From NCBI GenBank assembly GCA_003165315.1, contig PLSX01000058.1:4376-68342 (forward strand): a stretch of DNA of 63,967 nt. The letters run 5' to 3'. The translations under genes were made by a program, and so were the position numbers. Below are positions 48,875 through 58,135 of this stretch, piece by piece; position 1 is the first letter of the stretch, and every line of letters begins with the position of its first letter. The DNA is from Acidobacteriota bacterium (GTDB lineage: Bacteria > Acidobacteriota > Terriglobia > UBA7540). Under the pieces are notes generated by a model that was not told the origin of the DNA, did no database searches, and worked only from the letters and a program-made list of their open reading frames with translations.

Positions 48875-51478
48875 ATGAAACATTTGAAGACAGGCTCCGG
48901 TGTGGGGGTTTTACAAAAATTGCAGATCGCACCCTTTGCGGCGCTGATCCTGCTGGTCATGGTTTCCCAGGTGCAGGCACAGTCTCTGATGACGCGGCAT
49001 ACACGTCCGGCAGTAACCAGCGGGCTGGCGAAGTTCTTGAACCGTCTCCCTGAGACTCAGATCTTACGCATTGACATCGTCCTGCCCGTGCGCGATGAGG
49101 CAGGCTTGAATAAATTGCTTCAGGACGTCTACGATCCGTCCAGCCCCTCCTACCGGCACTTCCTGACCGTGCCCGAGTTCACGGCGCGATTTGGCCCCGC
49201 CCAGGGAGATTACGAAGCCTTGCTGGGTTATGCCAAGTCGTACGGCCTTAAGGTGGTGGGCGGTTCCCGCGATGGCATGGACGTACAACTTGAAGGATCG
49301 GTCACTTCCATCCAATCGGCTTTCAATGTAAGCATGGGTGTTTACCAGCACCCCACCGAAAACCGTGAATTCTACGCTCCGGACCGCGAGCCCACGGTCG
49401 CGCTTCCCATCCAGGTGTGGCACATTTCAGGATTGGACAACTATTCGCTACCGCATCCCGCCAGCCTGCACAAGAATACAGCGGCGGAAAAGCCCAACGC
49501 CACCACCGGCTCCGGCCCCTCGGCATCATTCCTGGGCAGCGACATGCGGGCAGCCTACTACGGCGGAACGACCCTCACTGGCGCCGGTCAGAACATCGGA
49601 CTGCTGGAGTACTATGGATATGACATCGCCGATTTGAATACGTATTACGCGAACGCCGGCCAAACGTCGCTGGCAAGCAAGGTCGTCGGCGTTTCCACGG
49701 ATGGAACCAGCGTGAGCTGCGTCGAGTCAAGCGGCTGCGACGATACGGAACAGATCCTCGACATGACTCAAGCGCTGGGCATGGCCCCGGGCATTACCAG
49801 CTTGTACGTGTACGTGGGATCGAGCGACACCGCCATTTTCAGCTCCATGACCACGGCGAATCCGCTGCCCCTGGCACTGAGCAGCTCATGGACATGGACC
49901 CCGGCGGACGCCAGCACGGACGACCCTTACTTTAAGAAGATGGCGGCGCAAGGCCAGAGCTTGTTTCAAGCTGCGGGCGACAGCGGCGAATGGAAGTCAA
50001 GCACCTTCCCCTCCGACGATGCCAACGTGATCTGCGTCGGCGGCACCGATTTGCAGACCACCGGAGCGGGCGGCGCGTGGAGTTCAGAAACCGCCTGGTC
50101 CGACGGTGGCGGCGGCATTTCTCCCGACAAGCTTCCCATTGGCTCCTATCAACAACTCGCGGGCGTCATCACCTCAACCAATAAGGGTTCCACAACCTAC
50201 CGGAATGGCCCCGACGTTTCGGCCAACGCAAACTTCACCTTCTATGTGTGCGCCGACCAAACCACCTGCACAGCCAATGAATACGGGGGCACCAGCTTTG
50301 CCGCTCCCATGTGGGCGGGTTACATTGCTTTGGCCGACCAACAGGCAGCCCTGAATAGCGTCTCGCCAGTGGGCTTCTTGAATCCCACGATTTACCCACT
50401 AGCTGTGGCCTCGCAGACCACCTATTTCCACGACATCACCAGCGGCAGCAACGGGTATTCCGCGATTGCCGGCTACGATCTGGCCACGGGATGGGGCAGC
50501 ATGAATGGCGCGGCCCTGATCAATGCCCTAGCGGGTCCGGCTACTCCCAACTTCACGATCTCAGCGTCGGCATCTTCGGTCACCGTGATCCAAGGGAACC
50601 AAGGTAGCTCGACGATCACCACCACTGCCGTGAACGGATTCAGCTCAGCCATTAACCTGACCACTTCCACCTTGCCGAGTGGCGTGACCGCGGGTTTCGG
50701 GACCAACCCCGTTGCGTCTCCGGGCACTGGCACCTCAGTCTTGACCTTCACCGTGGCCTCTAACACTACACCCGGAACCTATCCGATCACGGTGACGGGC
50801 ACGGAAACGCCGACCGGAACCACGACGAACTCGACCACGGTCACATTGGTCGTGACCGCTCCGACCTTCACCGTTTCCGCCTCGCCCACTTCAGTCTCCG
50901 TGGTCCAGGGTAATGCCGGAATGTCCACCATCACCACAGCCGCCGTGAATGGCTTTAACGGCGCAATTACGTTGTCAGCCTCGGGCTTGCCCACCGGAGT
51001 GACCGCAGGCTTTAACCCCAATCCCATCGCCGCGCCCGGCAGCGGCACCTCGACTCTAACCCTGACGGTGGCCTCAACCGCCCCGACCGGTACATACCCC
51101 ATCACCGTATCCGGCACAAGCGGGAGCCTCGTTATTTCCACCACCGTCTCGCTGACAGTGACAGCGGGTGCAGGCGCCAACTTCTCCCTCAGCGCCTCGC
51201 CCACTACTGTAACCGTGACCAGGAGCAGTTCCAGCACGACCACTGTCACGAGCACCGTTTCGGGAGGCTTTACCTCCGCAGTTGCCTTGTCGGTTAGCAG
51301 TTTGCCTTCAGGCGTAACCGCGTCCTTTACCCCCACGTCCATCACCGGCACGGGAACATCGACCCTTAAATTCACGGCAGGCTCGCGTGCCAGCACCGGA
51401 TCCCACACCATTACGATTACGGGTACCGGCGGAGGCAAAACAAATAAGACCACCATTACCCTCACTGTTAACAGGTAG
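48875..51478 (+). CDS. secreted S53-family (sedolisin/kumamolisin-type) peptidase with C-terminal Ig-like repeats
   Basis: Acid-active serine-carboxyl peptidase precursor, 867 residues. Signal peptide near residues 18-37; pro-domain about 40-195 (VYDPSSPSYRHFLTVPEFTA, GSVTSIQSAFNV); catalytic domain about 210-560 with Glu292 and Asp296 (DDTEQILDMTQALGMAPG), Ser474 in GGTSFAAPMWAG, the oxyanion loop AAGDSGEWKSS, and the calcium-site segment FHDITSGSNGY...ATGWGS. Three Ser/Thr-rich Ig-like repeats of about 100 residues (TISASASSVTVIQGNQGSST and relatives) end the chain. ATG 48875, AAGGAG 7 nt upstream. Confidence 0.93.
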   Translation: MKHLKTGSGVGVLQKLQIAPFAALILLVMVSQVQAQSLMTRHTRPAVTSGLAKFLNRLPETQILRIDIVLPVRDEAGLNKLLQDVYDPSSPSYRHFLTVPEFTARFGPAQGDYEALLGYAKSYGLKVVGGSRDGMDVQLEGSVTSIQSAFNVSMGVYQHPTENREFYAPDREPTVALPIQVWHISGLDNYSLPHPASLHKNTAAEKPNATTGSGPSASFLGSDMRAAYYGGTTLTGAGQNIGLLEYYGYDIADLNTYYANAGQTSLASKVVGVSTDGTSVSCVESSGCDDTEQILDMTQALGMAPGITSLYVYVGSSDTAIFSSMTTANPLPLALSSSWTWTPADASTDDPYFKKMAAQGQSLFQAAGDSGEWKSSTFPSDDANVICVGGTDLQTTGAGGAWSSETAWSDGGGGISPDKLPIGSYQQLAGVITSTNKGSTTYRNGPDVSANANFTFYVCADQTTCTANEYGGTSFAAPMWAGYIALADQQAALNSVSPVGFLNPTIYPLAVASQTTYFHDITSGSNGYSAIAGYDLATGWGSMNGAALINALAGPATPNFTISASASSVTVIQGNQGSSTITTTAVNGFSSAINLTTSTLPSGVTAGFGTNPVASPGTGTSVLTFTVASNTTPGTYPITVTGTETPTGTTTNSTTVTLVVTAPTFTVSASPTSVSVVQGNAGMSTITTAAVNGFNGAITLSASGLPTGVTAGFNPNPIAAPGSGTSTLTLTVASTAPTGTYPITVSGTSGSLVISTTVSLTVTAGAGANFSLSASPTTVTVTRSSSSTTTVTSTVSGGFTSAVALSVSSLPSGVTASFTPTSITGTGTSTLKFTAGSRASTGSHTITITGTGGGKTNKTTITLTVNR

Positions 51479-51525
51479 TGACGGGGAATGGCCTGAGCAT
51501 TAAATGGAGTACACTTAAGTAAAGG

Positions 51526-51558
51526 AAGGCCCGGGTCGAGTGATCCGGGCCTTTTTTT
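51526..51558 (+). terminator. intrinsic terminator of the sedolisin gene
   Basis: AAGGCCCGG (51526-51534) pairs with CCGGGCCTT (51545-51553) over a 10-nt loop, followed by TTTTTTT (51552-51558). A strong rho-independent terminator 48 nt after the stop. Confidence 0.85.
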
Positions 51559-51777
51559 ATCGTTCAGCCCTCTCCAAGTTCGATACCCGGCAACGGCGCC
51601 GCCCGCAATCCAAATCCCCGATTCGGAATCCTCTGGGATGAACACTCTTCGCCTCAGATGGGATGCCGCTACCCCAATTCGTGCACGGGTCTAAACAACG
51701 CCAGATTCCAGCCGCGCGACTTTCTCTAACTGCCAGTATAAGGACATGATATTTCAATAGCTTGTAGCAGCCTCGAA

Positions 51778-51793
51778 TTGGCCAGCCAATTGC
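51778..51793 (+). promoter_or_regulatory. sigma-54 promoter, copy A
   Basis: TTGGCCAGCCAATTGC: TGGCCA-N5-TTGC with GG (51780-51781) and GC (51792-51793) separated by exactly 10 nt, the -24/-12 signature of RpoN promoters. Predicted start near 51805, at the first base of the conserved leader. Confidence 0.7.
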
Positions 51794-51805
51794 CCTTACA
51801 AAAAG

Positions 51806-51855
51806 TGGTTGCTCCCCCAGGAGAAGGGCGGCAAGAAATGACGGGGGCAGGAGGC
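51806..51855 (+). promoter_or_regulatory. conserved 5' leader, copy A
   Basis: Contains TGGTTGCTCCCCCA at its 5' end, CGGCAA in the middle and GGGGGCAGGAGGC at its 3' end. The CCCCC and GGGGG blocks can pair, and the CTCC of the first can alternatively pair with the GGAG of the ribosome site. The same blocks in the same spacing occur before the gene at 52465. Confidence 0.6.
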
Positions 51856-51859
51856 TACT

Positions 51860-52120
51860 ATGAAAAGACTACTGATGGTACTGGCTTTTGGATTGGCGTT
51901 GTCCTCAGTTGGTTTTGCCCGGGAACGGGATGTCCGAGTGGTGCGTCGTGGGCACGAGAGCTTTGGCGTGGTGGTTGGCCCGTCCTATGTTCCAGCGCCA
52001 GGGTATTACGTACCCGCTCCATCATACTGCCCCCCAGTAGTGGTGCGCAGGGATTTTGATCGCGATCACAGGTGGGACCGCGACCATGGCAGAGATGATC
52101 GCCGCGGATTTCGGCGCTAA
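51860..52120 (+). CDS. small secreted basic protein, 86 residues
   Basis: Signal peptide MKRLLMVLAFGLALSSVGFA is followed by about 65 residues rich in Arg, Asp, Pro and Tyr (YVPAPGYYVPAPSY, then DFDRDHRWDRDHGRDDRRGF). No family is recognised. AGGAGG lies 5 nt before the ATG. Its promoter, leader and signal peptide match those of the Gly-rich protein at 52465, so the two are related in their 5' halves although the mature parts differ. Expression through RpoN and an enhancer-binding protein is predicted. Confidence 0.72.
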   Translation: MKRLLMVLAFGLALSSVGFARERDVRVVRRGHESFGVVVGPSYVPAPGYYVPAPSYCPPVVVRRDFDRDHRWDRDHGRDDRRGFRR

Positions 52121-52165
52121 ATTGGTGGTCTGGGGTTGAAGATGATAGTCTGCTGTGTGAATCCT

Positions 52166-52205
52166 GGGCCCACGTTGGAAAGCGATCCTCCGTGGGCTCA
52201 TTTTC
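52166..52205 (+). terminator. hairpin terminator after the small secreted gene
   Basis: GCCCACG (52168-52174) pairs with CGTGGGC (52191-52197), then CATTTTCTT. A related stem, AAAGCCCACGG/CCGTGGGCTTT, ends the gene at 52465, a further similarity between the two units. Confidence 0.5.
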
Positions 52206-52381
52206 TTCGGATTTGGCGATTTCGGTGTCAATGTCGTCTTGGAGATTTCCACAGGTTGGGGAATGGTGCTGAACCGTCGGGTAGCATGCACCGGCCCAAA
52301 TCCACCACCGGGATGGTGGTTTTTGTTCACCCTTTCGAAAGCCATTGGCCATTATTTTCAGCTACTTACCGTGAACTAGAA

Positions 52382-52397
52382 TTGGCATATTAATTGC
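52382..52397 (+). promoter_or_regulatory. sigma-54 promoter, copy B
   Basis: TTGGCATATTAATTGC: TGGCAT-N5-TTGC, GG (52384-52385) and GC (52396-52397) 10 nt apart. The distance from GC to the leader block TGGTTG is the same as in copy A. Predicted start near 52409. Confidence 0.75.
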
Positions 52398-52409
52398 ACA
52401 GGCAAGAAT

Positions 52410-52460
52410 TGGTTGCTCCCCCACACAGTAAGTCGGCAAAAAACCAAGGGGGCAGGAGGC
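52410..52460 (+). promoter_or_regulatory. conserved 5' leader, copy B
   Basis: Same blocks as copy A: TGGTTGCTCCCCCA (52410-52423), CGGCAA, and GGGGGCAGGAGGC (52448-52460). Here TTGGTT can also pair with AACCAA, which together with CCCCC/GGGGG would give an interleaved, pseudoknot-like fold; that extra pairing is not kept in copy A. Confidence 0.6.
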
Positions 52461-52464
52461 CGAA

Positions 52465-53007
52465 ATGAAGAAGCTCATGATGGTGATGGTAATTGGATTG
52501 GCGCTTGCCACCACCGGTTTTGCCGTGGGACGGGGCGGCGGCCATGGTGGGGGTGGGGGGCACGGATTTTCCGGCGGACACAGCTTTAGCGGCGGCCACG
52601 GTTTCAGTGGCGGACATGGCATCAGCGGTGGCCACGGTTTTAGTGGTGGCCGTGGCTTTGGCGGTGGAGGCTATAGCGGGCGCGGCTTTAGTGGTGGACG
52701 CGGCTACGGTGGAGGCGGTTGGGGCGGATACCGTGGCTGGGGGGGTGGTTATGGCTATGGTGGGTATCGCGGCTGGGGTGGGTTCGGCTGGTCGGGATTC
52801 AATTATGGATATGCCTACGCTCCGGCGCCGTATTGGGGCGGATACTACGGCTACTCTTACCCTTACGATCCTTACTACTACAACGCCTACGCTCCAGCAT
52901 ACTACCCTTCCTACTATCAGGGTCCGGGCATAGCATTGGGCATTCTGGGAAGGGGTTTTGGAATTGGCCGCGGCTTGATTGGCGGGTGGCGCGGTTTCAG
53001 ACGGTAA
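52465..53007 (+). CDS. secreted glycine/tyrosine-rich low-complexity protein
   Basis: 180 residues. Signal peptide MKKLMMVMVIGLALATTGFA, then a Gly/His-rich tract of repeats of the type GHGFSGG (about residues 25-75), a Gly/Tyr/Trp-rich middle (YRGWGGGYGYGGYRGWGG), a Tyr/Pro segment (SYPYDPYYYNAYAP) and a C-terminus RGLIGGWRGFRR. It could be a surface-coating, adhesive or structural polypeptide; no family function is claimed. AGGAGG lies 7 nt before the ATG. Shares sigma-54 promoter, leader and signal peptide with the gene at 51860. Confidence 0.78.
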   Translation: MKKLMMVMVIGLALATTGFAVGRGGGHGGGGGHGFSGGHSFSGGHGFSGGHGISGGHGFSGGRGFGGGGYSGRGFSGGRGYGGGGWGGYRGWGGGYGYGGYRGWGGFGWSGFNYGYAYAPAPYWGGYYGYSYPYDPYYYNAYAPAYYPSYYQGPGIALGILGRGFGIGRGLIGGWRGFRR

Positions 53008-53043
53008 TTTGCTCTTTAGCGGTTGCTTCAGTTCGAGTTCTTC

Positions 53044-53083
53044 AAAGCCCACGGTGGAAATCATCCCGCCGTGGGCTTTTTGG
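53044..53083 (+). terminator. intrinsic terminator of the Gly-rich gene
   Basis: AAAGCCCACGG (53044-53054) pairs with CCGTGGGCTTT (53069-53079), followed by a T-rich run (TTTTTGGCTTTT). Confidence 0.8.
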
Positions 53084-53141
53084 CTTTTAATTGTGGATGG
53101 CCCGAACATTCCCGACATTATCAGCTATTTCCCGGCGCGAT

Positions 53142-53245
53142 TTTGACGATTTGACTGGACACTTTACCGGCTTGCCCGGTTGGAACCTCGTGCCAGTTTG
53201 ACGATTTGGATAGACTCTTTGCCGGCATTACGATTAAAACCTCGT
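53142..53245. repeat. tandem 50-bp imperfect duplication upstream of the short TPR gene
   Basis: Unit 1 (53142-53191) and unit 2 (53197-53245) both begin TTTGACGATTTG and end AACCTCGT, with CTTT-CCGG in the middle. Each copy has a TTGACG word that could serve as a -35, so this may be a duplicated promoter or binding region. Confidence 0.55.
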
Positions 53246-53376
53246 TAGGGAAGAAATGCTGTAAGGAACATGCCCTCCTCTGACACATTTCCCTCCTTAC
53301 ACCATTTCCCCCGGCTAGTATCCTTCCGGATGATATTGGGATCAGCTTCACCAAGGCTCAATCAACGAAGATCGAA

Positions 53377-53823
53377 ATGCACCTCCAGATTTGCAAGCGG
53401 GTATTGTCAGGACTGCGGTTGACAGTTTTCCTGGGGTGCCTGCTGTTGAATCCGGTGATGGGTGCCGCAGAGCAGAACTCCGATCTGCTGAAACAAGCCC
53501 AGACCTATGAGGACCAGCAGAACTTTTCTACCGCGGAAAGCATTCACCAGAGAGTGCTGGTCTCATACCATGGCAACATCGAGGCCCTGAAACACCTAAG
53601 CATTCTGGAACAGACGGACCTGAAGTTAAACGAATCGATTGAGCACTTTAAGCGGGAGCTGGCGGAGATTTACCAGGAGTTGAACCAGCCCGCCAAGCGC
53701 CAGAGTGAACTTGATCTGGTGAAGAAACTGTCCCAAGCGGCGGATGCCAAGCTTCCCGAGGGGACGGTTAAGGAATCGCGGTCTGGGAAAGCAATAACCC
53801 ATAAAGGGCAGCATCAATATTGA
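53377..53823 (+). CDS. short TPR-module protein (internally deleted paralogue of the gene at 58310)
   Basis: 148 residues. Its first 95 residues match the long paralogue closely: signal segment (CKRVLSGLRLTVFLGCLLLN), NSDLLKQAQTYEDQQNFSTA and ALKHLSILEQTDLKLNESIE. It then jumps to ELAEIYQELNQPAKRQSELD, which corresponds to residues near position 340 of the long protein, so roughly 240 middle residues (most TPR units) are absent. The frame is intact, so it may still be made, perhaps as a truncated partner. It precedes an Oar-type receptor gene just as the long form does. Confidence 0.72.
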   Translation: MHLQICKRVLSGLRLTVFLGCLLLNPVMGAAEQNSDLLKQAQTYEDQQNFSTAESIHQRVLVSYHGNIEALKHLSILEQTDLKLNESIEHFKRELAEIYQELNQPAKRQSELDLVKKLSQAADAKLPEGTVKESRSGKAITHKGQHQY

Positions 53824-54447
53824 TCAGCCAGCGAGCGCAGCGCAGCCCCCGTTTTGGGGGTCCGTGGCTCTTCCCTTGCATCACCCCGAATCGGATCGCT
53901 AAACACAGGATAGAGAGTAATTGTGCGGTAAGGGCCGCAGGCAATGGCGGAGGTCCGCGCTGCAATCTTGCTGCTTTCGCCTGACATCTCGTGAACCGTT
54001 TCAATATAAGGATGAAGAAGCAAGGTGAGTTCTTGCTCATTTTCAATAACAAATAATTGGCATGAAATATGGATATTGTTGGTACTGGAAGATGCAAAAT
54101 CCTGAAAGCGCAGATTTTTCGGACGTTTTTACCGACGAATTTAGAAACGATATCATTTTTGCTTGACGGAACCAATTGAGCATGATATTCCAGCGGGTGC
54201 AATTTAATTTGGCTCTTTTCTCTTAGCGTCGGGTCTTTCAGATTACCCAAAAAGGACGAGGTACTTACTTGGAAATTCATGCTGAACGTTAGGGCCGTAA
54301 TGTACTTAATTAATAAATTCTGACGGGTTGGTAGTTCATGTCTTTCCGCCTGCTTCATCCTTTTCTGCAAGTCTGCTGCAATGCATATCTGCGTTCTATT
54401 CGCGTCGGAGTATTGGGTCCCATCCCAAAATACAGAAGGAGGGGGAG
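53824..54447. other. AT-richer spacer and leader of the first Oar receptor gene
   Basis: About 620 bp. A minus-strand frame crosses it (53768-54370) but overlaps the TPR gene and has no recognisable product. A possible promoter is TTGACG (54163-54168), 17-nt spacer, TATTCC. AAGGAGGGGGAG immediately precedes ATG 54448. A TTAATTAATAA word at 54304-54314 recurs in the corresponding spacer before the second receptor (59687-59699). Confidence 0.35.
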
Positions 54448-57400
54448 ATGTCTTACCTTAACAAATTTTTGCTCGTATTGCTCGGATCCCTGCTACTGAC
54501 CTGCGCGGCATTTGCACAAGTCGATCGCGGGACGATTACCGGTATTGTCACCGACCAAAGTGGTGCGGTTATTCCCGGTGTAACGATTACCGTCACCAAC
54601 GTTGCAACCGGCGTAACCAACCCCGTGGTGAGTAATGCCGCCGGCGTGTACTCGGTTCAACAGCTACAGGCAGGCTTATACCGGCTGGTGGCGGAGAAGG
54701 ACGGTTTCAAAAAATTCTCGCAGACAAACATCGCAGTCCAAGTTGGTGGTACGATCCCCTTGGATGTGGCCTTAACCGTTGGGTCCAAGACGGAGACCGT
54801 CACGGTCACCGCGGAAGCCCCCTTGCTTGAGCGCGATACCTCCGATACAGGTGCCTCGGTCACCACCCGCGAAGTCGAGGATCTCCCCCTGGTCACCATC
54901 GGAGACCAACGGAGTCCCGCCTTCTTCATGCAGTTGGCGCCGGGCGTAACCGGACGCGGCAATAACAATGGCGGCATGGGCGGTAGCCGCACCTGGGACA
55001 CGCAGACGAGCGGCTCCATGGTGGGCAGCACCACCTTTATGCTGGATGGCGCGGATATTCAAACCAACACGCCATCATCCTATGAGGGCAATTTGAGTGC
55101 CTTCCAGATGCCGCCTGACGCCATTAGCGAGTTCAAGCTGGAAGCCACCAATGGCTCGGCTGAATACGGAAGAAGCGCCGGCGGCACGGCCAGCTTTGAA
55201 GTGAAATCCGGAGGCAACCAGATTCACGGCTCGGCCTATGAGTTCGTGCGCAACGACGATATGGACGCGCGGAATTTCTTCAATCCCAACGTCTCCCCCA
55301 ACAAGCAGAACGAATTCGGCGTCACCGCCGGCGGGCCCATCAAGAAAAACAAGGCCTTTATTTTCGGCTATTATGATGGGTTCAGACTGGTCTCCAGCCC
55401 CTCCAGCGCACTCGCCGTCGTTCCCACCGCGCAGATGAAGGAAGGCGACTTCACCCAGTTTACTGCCGATCCTAGCGCCTACGATGCGGTTCTTTACGAT
55501 CCCTCGGCCGTCGCGGCGGGAGCAGCGAACCCCACCTGCGGCCCGATCATTTGCGGCAACAAGATCATCGACCAAACTGCAATTTCCGCGATCTCGCAGA
55601 AGATCAACCCGTACTTCCCCGCGGCCAACGCAAACCAGAACTCCAACACGCCCGAGTTTTGGAACTATATCAACACGGTGGAAAATCCCCTGTCCATCAA
55701 TATGTATGGCTTCAAAGGGGACTACATCGTCAACGACCGCAACCGGCTCAGCGTTCTTTACGATTACGGCAAAAACGCGACCCCCAACATTGGAGAAATC
55801 GCTGCTCCCCTGGGCGGCGGTTCATGGCCGTCCACCATCCTGACACGCAACGTCCGGGTGAATTGGAACCTGATGCTTAAGAACAATGTCAGCAACGTCG
55901 CCGTAGCCTCCTTTAACGAATGGAACAGTGGCACCCCACCCGAGACCACTTACGGCGGGAAATCCGACTGGGTCGATTACCTCGGATTCAAGGGATTCGA
56001 TCCCACCGAAAAGACCATGTTTCCCCAAATCGTGATCGACATGCCGCAGGAAATGTCAGATGCTTTCAACGGCGGCGGCGGGGAAGGTGTCGACGACAAC
56101 CACTCCGAGGAATTCAAGGATACGCTGACCTGGATCAGGGGCAAGCACACCCTGAAATTCGGCATGGATTACCAGAAGGACGCCGACAACTCAGTCAGTC
56201 CCGGCGGCACCGCCGGCTTTTTCCAATTTACCAATACCGAGACGGGCATCGCCTCCGATCCCTCCAGCGGTTCGGGCTTTGCCTCCTACCTGCTGGGGTA
56301 TGCTTCCAATATACATGACACGGTTTACACCACGCCCGCTTACTCACGCGACGGCTACCTGGGTGCTTTCGTCCAGGATGATTGGAAGTTCAGCCGCAAG
56401 CTTACCGTAAACGTGGGCCTGCGCTGGGATCTGTTCATGCCGGACTATCACGAGCACGGCACCAAGTCGTGGGTTGACATGAGCACCCCGAACCCCGGGG
56501 CTCCTGGCGAATTGGGAGCTTTGTTGTTTGGCACCAGCGCGCCGCTTCGGTCCGGTGTTTACACGCATTTCCACGCATTTGCCCCCCGCATCGGGCTGGC
56601 ATACAGTTTGAATGACAAGACGGTCATCCGCGCCGCCTTCGGTGTTTACTTTGCCCAAGGCAATGCCGATCGTGCCTCCGGGGGAGCTTACGTTCAGGGA
56701 TACAACCTCACTCCCAGTATCGGCACCACCGCGGCACATGTACCCGCCGAGCAATGGGACGGAAATTGCCCTGCCTTTGCTCCCGGCTGCCTGAATGCTT
56801 TCCCGACGACGTTACCCGCGCTAACCCCCACTGCAGAGAACGGCGGGAACGCCTATAATTCTGAGAAGTCCGATGGGGATCCACCTTACGCAGAAAATTT
56901 CCAATTGAGTGTGCAGCGCCAGTTACCCGGCCAGATCACACTGACGGCTGCATACATCGGAAACACCGGCGTCCATATCCCGAGCTTTATGTCGCCGACT
57001 ACCGACATGCCTCCCCAATACCTCCCGCTGGGCAACCAATGCTACACGCCGGCGGGCGCCCTACTGTCATGCTCGGACCCCAGTGGTCCAATGCCTCTGC
57101 TCTTTGAGCCTCTCACCTTTGGCCCGGCCCAGCAGGTGCTCAAAGGCGTGGGCCAGCACACCGATCCCGCCACAGGGAATTTTTCTCCCTTCCCGGGATT
57201 TGAGGCGCTTTACGCGGGCAATACCATCAATCTTCAACTTGGCAAGGCGCTCAGCATCCGTCCCCAATACAATACCCTCACTCGCGGGTATGAAGGCCTT
57301 GGCGTGTCGACCTATAATGCCTTACAGATCAAGGCGGAGAAGCGCTTCTCCAACGGCCTGACCATGCTCCTCTCTTACGCCTGGTCGAAGAACCTGACTA

Positions 57401-58104
57401 CGGGCGGATCCATGTTCAGCGTATATGGTTCCCAGTTCGGGGCCGTTGATACCTGGAATGAACATCTCGTAAAGTCATTCGGCTTTAACGATATGCCCCA
57501 ACTCGCCTCGTTTTCGTACGTCTATGACCTGCCGGTGGGTTTAGGACGGCATTTCCTGAATCACGGGGGCGTCGCCAACCAGATTATCGGTGGTTGGAAG
57601 GTTTCGGGCGTTCAGCAATACCAGTCCGGCCAGCCGGAGAGTATTGAAGATCCCCGAGGGGATGAAGCCCTAGAAGAGGTAGGAAATGGGGGGTACAACA
57701 CACCCGATAGCATCAATGGTGTTCCCTGGAAAACTGCGGCAAAGGCTTCCGGCCACTTCGATCCTAATAAGGATTTCGAGTTCAACGAGGCCGCCTTTAA
57801 ATACGCCCCGACGTTCGGCTTCGGAACAGTGTCATCGACCGAGGGAAAAGTGAGGGCTTTCGGCTACTTTGACGAGGACTTCTCCATACTCAAAGACTGG
57901 AGGCTTCACGAGTCATGGGTATTGAATTTCCACATTGACGCGATCAATGCTTTCAATCGCGTGCAGTTTGTTCAATACCAAGGCCAAGGCGGGTACGACG
58001 CGGAGCCTGCCATCGGTGGTCCTAATGCAACAGCATTTGGTTCTCTCTCCGACCAGCCCAATCCTCCGCGCACCCTCCAACTGGGTATGAGACTCAAGTG
58101 GTAA
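54448..58104 (+). CDS. Oar-type TonB-dependent receptor, unit A
   Basis: Outer-membrane receptor of 1,218 residues. Signal peptide MSYLNKFLLVLLGSLLLTCA; carboxypeptidase-regulatory-like domain about 27-110 (GTITGIVTDQSGAVIPGVTI); plug domain about 125-240 (TREVEDLPLVTIGDQRSPAF, FQMPPDAISEFKLEATNGSA); the barrel follows and ends in the aromatic LQLGMRLKW. No classical TonB box is obvious. The Oar group is greatly expanded in Acidobacteriota and is thought to take up oligosaccharides or peptides. The sequence is clearly homologous throughout to unit B at 59939. A strong ribosome site precedes ATG 54448; a shared hairpin terminator follows. Confidence 0.92.
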   Translation: MSYLNKFLLVLLGSLLLTCAAFAQVDRGTITGIVTDQSGAVIPGVTITVTNVATGVTNPVVSNAAGVYSVQQLQAGLYRLVAEKDGFKKFSQTNIAVQVGGTIPLDVALTVGSKTETVTVTAEAPLLERDTSDTGASVTTREVEDLPLVTIGDQRSPAFFMQLAPGVTGRGNNNGGMGGSRTWDTQTSGSMVGSTTFMLDGADIQTNTPSSYEGNLSAFQMPPDAISEFKLEATNGSAEYGRSAGGTASFEVKSGGNQIHGSAYEFVRNDDMDARNFFNPNVSPNKQNEFGVTAGGPIKKNKAFIFGYYDGFRLVSSPSSALAVVPTAQMKEGDFTQFTADPSAYDAVLYDPSAVAAGAANPTCGPIICGNKIIDQTAISAISQKINPYFPAANANQNSNTPEFWNYINTVENPLSINMYGFKGDYIVNDRNRLSVLYDYGKNATPNIGEIAAPLGGGSWPSTILTRNVRVNWNLMLKNNVSNVAVASFNEWNSGTPPETTYGGKSDWVDYLGFKGFDPTEKTMFPQIVIDMPQEMSDAFNGGGGEGVDDNHSEEFKDTLTWIRGKHTLKFGMDYQKDADNSVSPGGTAGFFQFTNTETGIASDPSSGSGFASYLLGYASNIHDTVYTTPAYSRDGYLGAFVQDDWKFSRKLTVNVGLRWDLFMPDYHEHGTKSWVDMSTPNPGAPGELGALLFGTSAPLRSGVYTHFHAFAPRIGLAYSLNDKTVIRAAFGVYFAQGNADRASGGAYVQGYNLTPSIGTTAAHVPAEQWDGNCPAFAPGCLNAFPTTLPALTPTAENGGNAYNSEKSDGDPPYAENFQLSVQRQLPGQITLTAAYIGNTGVHIPSFMSPTTDMPPQYLPLGNQCYTPAGALLSCSDPSGPMPLLFEPLTFGPAQQVLKGVGQHTDPATGNFSPFPGFEALYAGNTINLQLGKALSIRPQYNTLTRGYEGLGVSTYNALQIKAEKRFSNGLTMLLSYAWSKNLTTGGSMFSVYGSQFGAVDTWNEHLVKSFGFNDMPQLASFSYVYDLPVGLGRHFLNHGGVANQIIGGWKVSGVQQYQSGQPESIEDPRGDEALEEVGNGGYNTPDSINGVPWKTAAKASGHFDPNKDFEFNEAAFKYAPTFGFGTVSSTEGKVRAFGYFDEDFSILKDWRLHESWVLNFHIDAINAFNRVQFVQYQGQGGYDAEPAIGGPNATAFGSLSDQPNPPRTLQLGMRLKW

Positions 58105-58135
58105 CTCAGCCCTTAACCGAAGTATAGTGTGATTT

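Noticed and set aside
54040-54100. Possible sigma-54 element TTGGCATGAAAT before the first Oar gene
   Set aside because: The -12 GC is missing at the required spacing, unlike the two clean elements at 51778 and 52382.
53768-54370. Minus-strand frame of 200 codons in the receptor leader
   Set aside because: Overlaps the TPR gene, has low-complexity content without domain, and covers the AT-rich leader of the Oar gene.
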